This document shows, piece by piece, positions 48,136 to 59,602 of a DNA stretch of 64,000 bases (positions are counted from its first letter, which is position 1; each line of letters starts with the position of its first letter). The notes beneath the pieces are model-generated. The model was given only the letters and a program-made list of their open reading frames with translations, was not told the origin of the DNA and made no database searches. The DNA lies in assembly GCF_002994745.2 (NCBI RefSeq), contig NC_037090.1, forward strand, positions 29,866,501-29,930,500, given 5' to 3'. A program made the position numbers and the translations under genes. The stretch comes from Rosa chinensis (Eukaryota; Streptophyta; Magnoliopsida; Rosales; Rosaceae).

Positions 48136-49770
48136 CTTCGTAGTGGTGCTGGTAAAGATATTTTGATTAGGGTGGTGGCTCAATCTTTACCTACATATGC
48201 TATGAGTTGTTTTCAATTAACAAAGAATTTTTGTGATGATCTTCAGTAGAAATGTGCAAGAATTTGGTAGGGGAGTTCTAATGAACAAAGAAAAATTCAT
48301 TGGAAATCCTGGCAGTTCCTTTGTAGGCCAAGGAAAGAAGGAGGTTTAGGATTCTGAGATCTACATGCTTTTAATAAGGCTATGTTAGCTAAACAGGGCT
48401 GGAGAATTGTTCAATTTCCAAACTCATTGATTGCAAAATGTACAAGGCGAAGTACTTTCCATAATCTTCTTTTTGGGAGGCAGAATCTCATCCATCACCT
48501 TCATTTTCTTGGTGAAGTATTTCTGAGGCTAGAAGTGTTCTGGTCAAAGGGGCACATTGGCAAGTGCGAGAGGGGAATGATATCCTGATTGACGACCCAT
48601 GGCCACCTAGAGCTGCTCCATTTCGGTTATTACCTGTTCAGGGAGGCAGAGGTACGGGTTGGAAGGTCAGTAATCTGATGAATAATGAGGGCAGCTGGAA
48701 TGAAACTTTAGTCCTGCAAGTTTGTCATGTTGATGATATCCCCTTCATTTTGTCTATTCCTTTGAGTAATCGAAGGGTTAAGGATGGTTGGGTGTGGCAT
48801 TTTGACTCCAAAGGGATGTTTTCAGTTAAGAGTGCTTATAGACTATTGATGGAGGAGGATATGGTGCAAGAGACTCCTTTGCACACACAAGATCTATGGA
48901 AGAAACTACGGTCTACCAAGGTCCCAGGTACGGCTAAAATTTTTCTATGGAAGGTGTTGAACAATTGTTTACCTACAATAATTAGTTTGATAGAGAAACA
49001 TGTTCCTTTGGAGCTTAGGCCATGTGTTCTTTGTGGAGTGGGAGAAGAGACAATTGAACATCTTTGTAGGCTTTGTCTGTTTGTGATGGCAGTGTTGGAT
49101 GCCATTCCTTGCGTTGCACAGACAGACTACTCTTCTAAGGCTCGACAATTGTAGTTTATGGAGTGGTTTGGGTGCTGTGCGTCTAACTTGCCTCCTAATT
49201 TGTGGGCAGCCTTTGTTTATAATTTGTGGGGTATTTGGAAGGAGAGAAATATAGGGTGTGGGATAATAAGAATATGGAGGTGAACCAAGTTTTTTTGCTT
49301 TTATTGACTCGTCTCCAAGAATACCAAAGACACCAGAGTCAGGACCAGGGTGGAGGGAGCCGGCGAGTAGTTCCTTGGAAACCTCCAAGTGCAGGGTGGG
49401 TGAAGATTAATGTTGAAGGTGCCTTCTACAAAGATACCTGTACTGGGGGTATTGGAGTCATTATTCGTGATGATAGGGGGAGATGTTTAGGTGGTTATTA
49501 TGCTCCAATATCCCATGTTTTTTCTTCAGAACAGGTTGAGGCTTTAGCAGGGAGGGAGGCAGTCTCACTTGCTATTCAGCGAGGCCTCTCTCCAGTTACT
49601 TTTGAGACCGATTCTCTTACTCTTTTTCATGCTACTAAGTAGAGAGTCATTCCCCATACTTCCTTCATTGGTCGTGTGTATGATGACATTACCTTTCATC
49701 TTCAGCAGATATCGGGTTCTTACTTTACTCATGCTTATCGTCAAGCCAATGTTGTGGCTCATACTTAATT
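48136..49770 (+). pseudogene. LINE ORF2 part 4: thumb, zf-RVT and RNase H-like domain
   Basis: Stop-broken frames carry the RT thumb (AQSLPTYAMSCFQL), a zf-RVT domain (WVWHFDSKGMFSVKSAYRL, then TAKIFLWKVLNNCLPT and CVLCGVGEETIEHL) and an RNase H-like end (PPSAGWVKINVEGAFYKDT, SSEQVEALAGREAV, FETDSLTLF). The first RNase H acidic residue, normally Asp in the NxDGA motif, is Glu here. The frame ends at ANVVAHT followed by TAA near 49767, a little short of the usual VAHTLA end. A T-rich tract follows at 49798-49826 rather than poly(A), so the 3' end may be lost. Confidence 0.9.
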
Positions 49771-50268
49771 AACCCCAAAATTGGGTAAATGATCATTTCC
49801 TTTTTCTTTTTTTTTCTTTTCTTTTCAAGAAGACCAAAGTATATTCACATATTCAGACAGGAGATTGCATGTGATGTCACACTCGACTTATTGGACAACA
49901 ATATGAGATATTACCTAAGTTACTTTAGGTACTCTCTAACACAATTAGTACAAAAATGACAGACATGAAAACCGACAATTAAAAAATCTTGAACTCGATC
50001 ATTTCTTGTCATATCTACTAATCGATTTATCAATCAATCTATCGATCTATCTATCTATCTATCTCTCTATCTATACTATAAAGACAAGGCAAAAGTTTTG
50101 GTATCAAATGCTTCATTAACAGATGGGTTGCCTGTAATGCCCTTCAGAACAAAAATAAGAACTTATAATGAATCATCGAGAAAGGTTATTATGGTAAAAC
50201 AAAAAAACAAAAGTATAAAAAATTTGAAGAAGTTGGTGCAAGAAAATTTTCATGTTTCTCCATTTTTC
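49771..50268. other. No gene recognised
   Basis: A T/C-rich tract follows the LINE (49798-49826), then A/T-rich sequence with a short CTAT microsatellite near 50040-50075. Confidence 0.5.
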
Positions 50269-50285
50269 AACAATAACATGTGCAA

Positions 50286-51201
50286 TTTCTATAAAGCAAC
50301 TCTCCGAAAAGTACAATCGAGAGGGAGAGAGAGAGTGAACCCTAGTTTAGACGGTGACTTTTCACGTCGTGCTCAATGTCAGCGCTCGAGGTCAACAAGT
50401 TTGGCTTTGGTTGTCATCGGCTTCCAAGGAGGAATTGTGAGTGGATCAGATCGATAGGTGGCTTTCGATTGAAGCAGATTGGAGGCTAACATTTTTGATT
50501 TGTAGAACGGCAGCGACGTTCGAAAGGTTAGAACAGCGGCGTTGCAGGTCGAGGTCATCGAAAAGCAGGTTGGTAGTACCGGATCGTCACCGGAATTGAG
50601 TTCGTTGGTGGTGCTCTGATCGTTTGGTGTGTGGATCTGGTTAGATTTTTGACCGGAGTTGTCTGATTTTGGATCTTTGCTAATTAAAGAGAGATGGAGT
50701 GGTGGAAAGACCGACCGCCGGAAGTTCAAATGTCGACAGCGATGACGACCTAGCAATGTGTTTGGGCTTCTGTTTCAAGAACTTGAATTTGGGTTTGGGC
50801 CTGGGACCAATTTGAGTCAGTAGATTTCAAAGAAGAGCAAGAAGACCAACTTGTTGCCGAGGTTATTAGCTGCCAGATTTTAATTTCTGCTATTAGACAA
50901 TTGGATGCAAGTCTTGTTTAGGTAGGGGTAAACTCTATAAGCTTTTCTAAGCTGTTTCTAGTAGTGATTTGTACCACAATTGCGTGCTGGAAAATTAAAC
51001 TAGATGAATTATTTTTTCTTAGAAAGCGAGGCTATTCTTGCTTAGTTAGGTTTGCGTCATGCGAGCATCCCATTAGACTTTAATGAGTTTAGTTTGGCTT
51101 AGATAGGTTATTCGGTTTTCCGGATGTTCTTATGTAAGTTATGTTAGACTCTGGCTTATTTCATGGCCTGATTACTAATGCAATCAACTCCCATTCAAAA
51201 A
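50286..51201 (+). mobile_element. LINE deletion derivative / SINE-like insertion, 17-bp duplication
   Basis: A 916-bp segment is bounded by a perfect 17-bp direct repeat AACAATAACATGTGCAA (50269-50285 and 51202-51218) and ends in a short A run after CAATCAACTCCCATTC. The first part (50320-50760) is a G/A-rich leader with CCCTAGTTTAGACGG; the rest looks like a plant LINE 3' UTR. It has no endonuclease or RT. The most likely origin is an L1-like RNA that lost its coding part and was inserted by another LINE's enzymes. Confidence 0.8.
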
Positions 51202-51430
51202 AACAATAACATGTGCAAGCAACTAAGTTTTCCAGCCATCAATGACGACCTTGACCTCGTGCACCAACTATAACTGACGCTGGTAGAATCTAATTCTAGA
51301 AGATAGGAGATCGTTCAAAGGTCAAATGGTAGCTTTGGTTGCTAGGTTCAAGGTGACAATGTATGCGTCATAAGCGACAGAACTAGCCTTGTATTTCACC
51401 CAGAAATCAGAAGTAGCCATCCGGGCGGAC

Positions 51431-51830
51431 TTTAGGAGAAATTCTATCATAAATTTGGCAGAATTACCTCTAAAATGAATTTCCCAAACTTATAAAAATA
51501 AAAGAAACACTCCTAATAACCACAAGGACAAATCAAATCTCGAATCTCAAATTAATATTAATACCACTGAAAGTTGGTCATCGGAGCAAACTAGACAATG
51601 AACTGAAATGAGAAATAAGAAGGTTATATAAAAGAAACACTCTTAATAACCACAAGGACAAATCAAATTTCAAATATCAAAAGATTATTAATACCACTGA
51701 AAATTGGTCATCAGAGCAAACTAGACCTAATGAACTGAAATGAGAAACAAGTAGGTTATATAAAAGAAACAGTCCTAATAACCACAAAAACAATCAAATC
51801 TCGAATCTCAAATTATTATTAGGGAAAAAA
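51431..51830. repeat. LTR remnant with about 133-bp tandem repeats
   Basis: About two and a half copies of a unit containing AAAAGAAACACTCCTAATAA, CCACAAGGACAAATCAAAT, ATTAATACCACTGAAA and GGTCATCGGAGCAAACTAGA. The sequence just before it (AAATTCTATCATAAATTTGG, then CAGAATTACCTC) resembles the edge region of the solo LTR near 42000 (AAATCCTACCAAAAAATCGG, then CAGAACCTCC). It is probably a diverged relative of that LTR family. Confidence 0.6.
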
Positions 51831-52221
51831 AAATAGAAACAGTATCTGAACCAAGGCCCATTCTAAATTTCTATACCCAAGTTTTCGAAACTATCACAAT
51901 GGTATCTAAAATAGCCAGCCCGACCCAATATTCGTACCTACTGTGCATGACGGCGTTAAGTATCATACTACTTGCTAATTTTAGATGGGTATTCGAGTCA
52001 TTTCCTTATTAGTCTCCTCCATAAAAGCAGAGTCGCAGATCCCATCTCCCTCCTCTTGTTGCCTCTTTGGTCTCCGAGTCTCCTTCTACAATTCTCTCTC
52101 CTGTTTAATTGATATCACTATCTCTCTCACCCGCCATCACCATCACCATATCCACACAACCCCGTTCCCAGACTCTGTGATTCAAACAACACCCATAACA
52201 GATTTATTAAGGTATATTTTA

Positions 52222-52865
52222 TTAAGTTGACCATTCTAGCTGTATTAATTTAACTTATGGTGTAGAACATTTTTTTAGCATCTTCAACAACGTAAGCTAT
52301 ATATTAAGGTAAATTAACTAAAAAAGTGAAATATAGTTATAGGTTTAACAATTTTGCTTCAGCAATACTAATTATTTCAAATATTTTATCAAATCATAAA
52401 TTTTCGTATGAAAAAAGGGAAAAGAAAATAGGAGATAGAAATATAACGATTCAAAAATTTTAACTAAATATAGCTACCCATTTTACCAAAAGTTATATTT
52501 AACTCTGGTTTAGCTACTCTGATGGAAATGCTTTTATAGCATCTCCAACAATGTTATAAGCTATATCTTGAGTTAAGTTTACTTAGAAAATGAAATATAG
52601 CTATAGTTTAACAATTTTGCTCTAACAATACTAGTTATTTCACATATATTATTAAATCATAAAGTGACACGTAAACAAAAGAATGAGAGAGAATATAGCT
52701 TTAGCTTTAGGTATTCATGATGATTCGTTTGCTAAATAGACAAGTGGATTTATCAAAAGTTAAGTTCAACTTGACTTTAACCATTCTGTTGAAGTTGAAT
52801 TTTGCTACAAAAACTAGTTACATATAGCTAAGATTTTAGCTACTCTATTGGAGATGCTGAAGTCT
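52222..52865. repeat. MITE-like block, copy 1 (two units)
   Basis: It starts GTTGACCATTCTAGCTGT and contains AGCATCTTCAACAACG, TAACAATTTTGCTTCAGCAA and AAAAAAGGGAAAAGAAAATA. A second related unit follows at about 52540-52865 (AGCATCTCCAACAATG...). It closes with TAGCTAAGATTTTAGC. The first unit is closely matched in the same orientation at 55005-55240. Confidence 0.7.
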
Positions 52866-52869
52866 ACTA

Positions 52870-53019
52870 ATTTTAGCGAGCTCACAATAGACTTGTAATG
52901 AGTTGCCTTTACTTAGAATAGGGTTCCATATTTTCTTGCCGGCTATCTTGTTACATGTAGACTCTAGCCATCGGCTATTGATTCTAATGATATCAATTTC
53001 CATTTAAAAAAAAAAAACT
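52870..53019 (+). mobile_element. LINE 3' tail fragment
   Basis: A short segment ends TCTAATGATATCAATTTCC followed by an A run at 53009-53019. It resembles in style the tail at 51150-51201 (ATGCAATCAACTCCCATTC plus A). It is probably a severely 5'-truncated LINE. Confidence 0.5.
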
Positions 53020-53430
53020 TAGATTATATCTATTATAGTACTTTTGTTTGGATTGTTAGGGGATCTGTTTCTAGAGGTGGTAGTGAGTTTAGAGTGTTCA
53101 GTGGTGTTCACTTGGTCAGTTGCTGACCAAAGAATTTATGCTCAATAACCCTTAGAATTACATCCAAGGGTGGAAAACAAAACACCTCAACTTAATAATA
53201 ATTCTCTCTGCCATTGGATTTACATCCAGGATGGTTGAGCATTATTTTCTTGGTCAATAACTGACCAGGTGAACATTTTCGTTAGAGTGTTACATGCCTT
53301 GGTTGAGAGTTTTGACCCAATAATTTAAATTGGTCAGGCCTGAATTATTGTGAGTGGGATGAGATTGGGTGTAATGACAAAGGCATGGTGGACTTGATTT
53401 TTTTTAAATGATAAAAACTAAAAGGATCAT
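53020..53430. other. No gene recognised
   Basis: It contains an inverted pair around a block with TTGGTCAGTTGCTGACCAA (53112) and TTGGTCAATAACTGACCAG (53249), with AGAATTACATCCAAGGGTGG against CCATTGGATTTACATCCAGG between them, suggesting a small foldback repeat. No coding signal. Confidence 0.45.
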
Positions 53431-53433
53431 TTT

Positions 53434-54690
53434 CAACTTAAATTATGAGCTCATCGTATTTGAAGTTCCTAGATATATCTTATAGGTTGATTGGGCCATT
53501 TCCAATTCTATATGAGCTATATTCATTATCTTCGGCCCCAAAATAATAACTTCACTTCATTTCTAGATGATTTCTTCAATTCTGGTCTCACAATCCTAAT
53601 TTTAGTCAACATCAACCATAACTAGTTTTCACCTTGGCATATTCTTGTCATTCTATGGATTTGTTATACTTATATGCGATTAATGCTGGTATTTTCAGAA
53701 CTCTATATGTGTTTATCGAGATCAATTTCCCTAGATTAATAGAGTTGGATTTGGCGAATAATCATGTGATAGGTATTGTGCCATTTGAAATTACTAAATT
53801 GCACTACTTGACAGTGTTGGATCTTTTCCATAACCAATTGAATGGTCGGGTACCTAAGTTTGGGCCAAAAGTTGTTGTAAGAGTATATGGAAACCAAGAC
53901 CTAGATAGACGGTGTGCCGCCTCATACCCATACCTAAATCCATGCCCATGTCTTTGTGAGAATTACTGGGCATTATGCTTACCTACACATAAAGAAAGAG
54001 GAGGAGCCTGAGTGTTGAGAAGTTTTCTTTTGACAATTTGAATAGAGCAATCGGTGGTTTCAGTGTATCAAATGTGTTGGGAGAAAGGGAGGTGTACAAG
54101 GGTACTGCAATAACTGTGAAAAGAATAAGGGAGTCAAGGCCAAGATTACCTTACTTTGTGGACTTGGGCATTAGAACTTGGTTGCTCTATTGGCAACAAG
54201 AAAACCTAAGCCCTCTGGATTGGCCTACAAGACTCAATTGCCTTGGATATTGCAAATGGACACTGTAAGCACCAAGGTCCTTGTCCACCAGGACCTGAAG
54301 CCCTCGAACATATTACTTGCACATGATATGGAGGCTAAGATGATATGGAGTCATCTTGGTGGAGCTCATTCGGAGTAGAAAGTGGATCATGGAGAGCTTG
54401 TATGATGCTAAGAAATCATTGCCTACTTTGCTGACAGCCTCAACGGAAAAATCATTCAACTGGTTGACATTTCTAGACTTAGCACCATTGCTTTTCAACC
54501 GTTGCTGTTATGGCTAAGCTCGCATTACACTATATTCAGCCCAATCATCACACAAGGTCCACTATGTCATATATATGCAACTGATTGAGAGCTGGAAACA
54601 TCCAAAGCCTGAAGTACCAACTTTTGATAGGGTGGATGAAGAGCAAACCCGAACCTAAGGCTTGGCTCAAGAGGCAATTGCTCGAGGCCC
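53434..54690 (+). pseudogene. TMK-like LRR receptor kinase, heavily decayed
   Basis: Blocks in order: LRR pieces (SYLKFLDISYRLIGPFPILY, about 53440-53520; LIELDLANNHVIGIVPFEIT and LTVLDLFHNQLNGRVPKFG, about 53735-53865), a Cys-rich juxtamembrane piece with no membrane helix visible, then kinase pieces (FSFDNLNRAIGGFSVSNVL, LSPLDWPTRLN, VLVHQDLKPSNILLAHDMEA). A C-terminal piece near 54575-54660 (LIESWKHPKPEVPTFDRVDE) fits the TMK subfamily tail. The glycine loop is lost (LGEREVYKG), the catalytic HRD reads HQD, and DFG is absent. Many stops and deletions separate the blocks. TMK kinases sense auxin-related signals at the plasma membrane; this copy cannot. Confidence 0.8.
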
Positions 54691-54699
54691 AAACTTTTT

Positions 54700-55920
54700 T
54701 TTTTATACCTTGTTAAGATATATAATAAATGAAAGCCCAATCTTTATCTTTATTTATTTTATTTTTTTTCTTGAGAGCCTAGAAATTTAGGAGGCCCAAA
54801 ACTTAATTTTATACCATGTTAGGCTATATGTATATATATATATCGAATGAAAGCTTAGTCACCATTAGGAGTAAAATATTTATTATATTTGTAGGACTAA
54901 AAGAGTGTGTGCGGGTGTCTACACACACACACATACATATTAAATATACATTATATGCAACAATCTTATCACAATGTTAAAGAAAAGTAACTCTCTTCTT
55001 TTTGTTGACCATTCCAGCGTTATTAATTTAACTTTTGGTGTAGAACATCTTTCGAGCATCTTCAAAAATATAAGCTATATTTTAAGATGAATTAAGTAAA
55101 AAGGTGAAATATAGCTACGAATTTAACAATTTTGCTCCAGCAATACTAATTACTTCAATTGTTTTTATGAAATCATAAATTGTCTTCTGAAAAAAGGGAA
55201 AAGAATATAGGAGATTGAAATATAACTATTCAAATTGGCTAAAAGAAAACGTCAACTATTCAAACAGAAAATAGTTGACAATATCCGTCTTTGCAGTCAT
55301 ATCATTATGTGTTTTTATTAGCGACTTGATTGTTTTTCAAACAGGAAAAAATAAAAAGTTTTCCATTATATTCTTTTGTCATTTTTCTTGTCATCAACAG
55401 CAACATGCACTTCTATAAATAAAGTAATTGTTGATTAATCAATTAAATTTTGCCTCTGTTCACCACCACTTTACCACCGTTTTAAGAGACAAGCACTCGA
55501 TTAACCTTGCTCCATTATGTCTTTCTTCTTAATTAAATCACCACTTCCAAAAACAAAGAAAGGAGTTCAATTATTATTATTATTTTTTTTGCTTATGAAC
55601 ATGGCCATGTCTTTTAATTAATAATTGATTTCAAAACTTTTGTGCTTTGTATGCAGGCTTAATTGTGTTACTACACAGTCATTTGTTAAAGAATTGTTTT
55701 CTAGAATATATGAACAGCAATTTTAGAACTTTTGATAATGCATTTATTATTCGCTGCTGCAACTTTTGCTCTTTAGTATTCGCTGCTGTAAATGGAGAAC
55801 AATGCATCATTCTCTTGCTGTCATATTTGTTGTCATATTTTTGCATTATCTTTTTGTGCCATTATTAGATGATTTTCTGTTTTGGTTTAAATTTAAAAAT
55901 GTTCTTTATTGTAGCCTTGT
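54700..55920. other. Gene-poor span containing MITE-like block copy 2
   Basis: A/T-rich, with AT and CA microsatellites at 54828-54842 and 54921-54935. From 55005 to 55240 it repeats the block at 52222-52450 in the same orientation (GTTGACCATTCCAGCG, GGTGTAGAACATC, TAACAATTTTGCTCCAGCAA). Nothing else is recognised. Confidence 0.6.
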
Positions 55921-55924
55921 AGGT

Positions 55925-57915
55925 CAACGCTAGTATTGGTGAATCAACAACACCAATACTAGTCACGAGGAACTGAATGAAAATCTGGATGCAACTCCAC
56001 AAGCAGAAGGAAGTCGAGCAACATAGCATGACGATGAACAAAGTGAGGAAAGCATTTTGGAGGCCTTGAAACGAAAAGAAATGTAAGATATCTAGGCTCA
56101 TTATGATAAAAAAAAAAATGGAGGAGGGTAGAGTTACGGTTATTTGTCGTTATTGCAATAAAACTTCTTTGCTGATCCTAAGAAAAATGGTACGACAACC
56201 CTAATAAATCATAAGAAAAAATGCCAAAGTAACCTCCTAATATTGATGTGATGAAAGCTAAAACACAAAATCTTTTGTCTTTTAAACAACCAACTAATGA
56301 GTTGTGTATTCTAGAATCTACTTAAGAAGAGCTCACTTTATCATGTGTGGGGATGATTCTTCTAGATGAGTTACCCTTTACTCATGTGGAGTGAGAAGGC
56401 TTTAAGCATTTTATGGCTAAAGCATGTCATTTTTGGAGAATCTCTTCTCGTAAGACAGTAGCAAAGGATGTGCTTATGTTTATTTGGGGGAAAAGAAATT
56501 TTTGATGGTTCAATTGAGTATGTATAGTGTGTGCCTTACAATAGATACATGGACTTCAATTCAAAACAGAAATTACATGGTTTTCACTGCACGGATTAGT
56601 TGTTAGAGTGAGATATAGAGAAGATTCTTACAATCACCGTTGATAATTCTTTGACAAAATGATGTTGCATTGAAAGAGTTAATTAGGAGAACAGATAATT
56701 AGGGTGTCCCTAATGCACTTTTGCATGGAGGGAAGAATTGCATGTGAGGTGTGTAGCCCATATTCTTAACTTAATTGTGGATGATGAGTTGAAAGTAATG
56801 AATATGATTATCATTTGTAATGCAATGAGTTATATTAGATCTTCCCCACAAAGACTTGAGTTTTTCAAAATGTGTGTTGAGAGGGTGAAAATAGAGTATA
56901 AAGGACTTGTGATTATGGATGTCCTTACTAGGTGAAATTTCACATTCTTGATGTTGCAAGCGGCTTTGAAATTAAAGACTTTTGAGAGAATGACAAAAGA
57001 TGATACTAGTAATTATTGGGCATATTTCTTGGCTGATAAGAATGAAAAGCCAAGAGAAGGGCCAGCAAGTGAAGTTGATTGGGAGAATGCGGAGGAGTTT
57101 TTGGATTTCTTGAGACCATTTTATGAAACTACTTTAAAGGTTTGTTGTTCTAATTCTCCTACCATCCATAACACTTTTGGTGATTTAATTCATACTTATG
57201 GTCTCTTGAAAGAACAACATAACCTACATTTTTCTGAAATTACATCACACATGCAAGAAAAATATGAGTATTAAAGTAACTTTGAAAGGGTGAATCAATA
57301 TTTGTTCATTACTATTGTTCTTGATCCACACCATAAGCTTGAGAAGATTGTTGATTATTTTAAGATTATATATGGGGAGATGGATAAGTGATGGAAGTTA
57401 AATCAAAGATTGTAAAGAATCTTCTTGTATGACCTCTTCAAATTTTGTGACGAAGATGGAACTTCGAGAAGAAACCAAACATGATGTTAGTGATTCTCAA
57501 ATATCAAATGAGAGAATCTCTTCTTCAAGTAAGGGTTGTACGGAGTTAGAAAGGAGTTGAAGGAGAAAATGAAAGAAGCTGAGATCATAAACAATGATGT
57601 GAATATCGATATCTTGGGGATGTTATTGAAGATGATGATGAAGAGTTTGACTTGTTAAATTGTTGGAGAGTGAATGAAGTTTCTAAATATCCTACATTGA
57701 CCTGCATTGCAAGACATATTATAGCTATTTCGGTGTCAACTATAGCTTTGGAATCTTCATTTAGCACTAGTAGGAGGGTAATTGATCCATATCTTAGCTC
57801 TCTAAGTCGTACGATGGTGGACGTCTTGATATGTATACAAATTACTTAGGAGAGAAAATGTTGTTTTACATCATGTGCCCACCATTGAAGAGATGAAACT
57901 GTGTGAAGAAGCGAA
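55925..57915 (+). pseudogene. hAT-family transposase (zf-BED, RICESLEEPER type), decayed
   Basis: In order: an acidic leader (EESILEALKRKE), a BED zinc finger near 56130-56235 (CRYCNKTS, then one frame over DPKKNGTTTLINHKKKC), a conserved segment near 56380-56450, the RNase H-like core (HVRCVAHILNLIVDDELK, RSSPQRLEFFKMC, VDWENAEEFLDFLRPFYETT), VLDPHHKLE near 57320, and the C-terminal dimerisation region (YPTLTCIARHIIAISVSTIA, then LESSFSTSRRVIDPYLSSLS) ending about 57850-57915. There are many stops and frame changes. The protein would cut and join Ac-like elements in the nucleus. The 3' end of the parent element may lie near 62200, beyond CACTA III. Confidence 0.9.
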
Positions 57916-58328
57916 AAAATGTAATTGTTTCGTTTTTCTTATTTAATATTTGATTTGATTAATGAAGTTTCAATTTTTATGTTATATATGATTTTATATT
58001 TTTATTTTCTAATAATTTTTCTTTTATTATTTCTTATATGCATGTAAAATTACTTAAGATGCCATGTTCAACTGCAATGAGGAGTAGTCGGAGAGATACA
58101 TTGCCCCCAAAGTCGAATACCTCATCATTTTGAGCTTGATATGAAAGTGGTATGTTCATTTACTTTTATTTTCTTATTTTGATGTTTTTAAATTTTTTAT
58201 GAACTTAAACATTTTTAGTCTGTGAGGTTGAAGTATTTGATATGTTGATGAACTTTAGACTTGGATGTGAAGTATGCACTTTTTAAAGTTTAAATTCTGA
58301 ACTTCTATGAACTTATAAAGTATGCATT
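57916..58328. other. hAT 3' flank, no gene
   Basis: A/T-rich sequence between the transposase pseudogene and CACTA III. The phrase GAACTTCTA occurs here and again just right of CACTA III. Confidence 0.5.
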
Positions 58329-59602
58329 ATTCAGTATGCCAAAAAACGAATCAGACAACACATTTCCAACAACAGCAAAATTTTTAATAGCAAGAATTAT
58401 TCTGTTGTCCAAATTTTTGATTCAGTCAACAGTTACTATATTGCTATTGTGCAATTGTTATTCAGACAATGGTTATATTTTGATGTTGTCTGAGTGAGTT
58501 ATTTCAGACAACAGTTATTACATTGACTGTTGTGTAATTACTATTCAGACAACTGTGGTATTTTGATGTTGTGTGACCGATCGAATTTAGACAACAGTTG
58601 TTTTTTGCTACTTTATTATATTGTGTAACTCTCTTTCAGACAATGGCTTCAGACAACAGTTATCTATTGATACTCTACTGTTGTGCAATTACTATTTAGA
58701 CAATGGTTGAGTTTTGATGTTGTCTGATTTTATTCAGACAACAATTATTTATTGCTACTTTATTCTATTGTGTAACTCTTCTTCAGACAATGACTTCCGA
58801 CAACAGTTATTTATTGATGCTTTAATCTGTTGTGCAACTCTTCTTCAGACAATGGCTATGAATTTATGTTGTCTGAGTTCCATATTTAGCCATAACTCTA
58901 TTTTTTGACTCCCTCCATTCCTTTGCCCGCCTATTTTTTGGCCAAAACTTAAATTCTCCCCTTTTCACAAAACTCCATGTTTTATCGTGGAAAAACGAAA
59001 TAAAGGGTTCAGATTCCACCTCTTTCTTCTCTCAGAGGCGCATTCTGCACTTCTCTCTTCTATCTTTACTTCTTTCTTTCCAAGCTCCACTCCCCCAATT
59101 CCAAAACCCAATTTTCTCCTCAATCTCAGACCCTCTACCAGATGATGTCTGACGAGCAACATTGGGATTCCAAATTCTCCAATCGAAATCTCCACTAGAA
59201 AGTCCACAAGCTCCTTAAATAGGCGCCGTTTCAGAACCCCAGTTGGGGAGGGCTAGTTTCTGGTGATGTAAAGCTCATGGTGGTGGCCAACGACGGGTTT
59301 TGTTAACTAGTATTTCTCTCCTCGAATTTTCATGTTTTTGAAATCGATTAGGTTTTGGGTTTGATTGATTTTCTAGTTAAATGGATTTGGGGATTGGGGA
59401 TTTCATAGAACTCGATTTGGGGTGTTAGCTAGGGTTTGCTGTTAATTTCGATTTGGAAGTTACTATTCTTGGCGATTTTCTATTTAGTTATAGTTGTTTC
59501 TGTTCAAGTCCTTATTATGGGTTAGAAGAGCTGATTTATTATGCTTATTTTGATTCATTTTTGTTTTGGGTTGTGTTGATGTTGGTGGTAGCTCCGTTGC
59601 AG

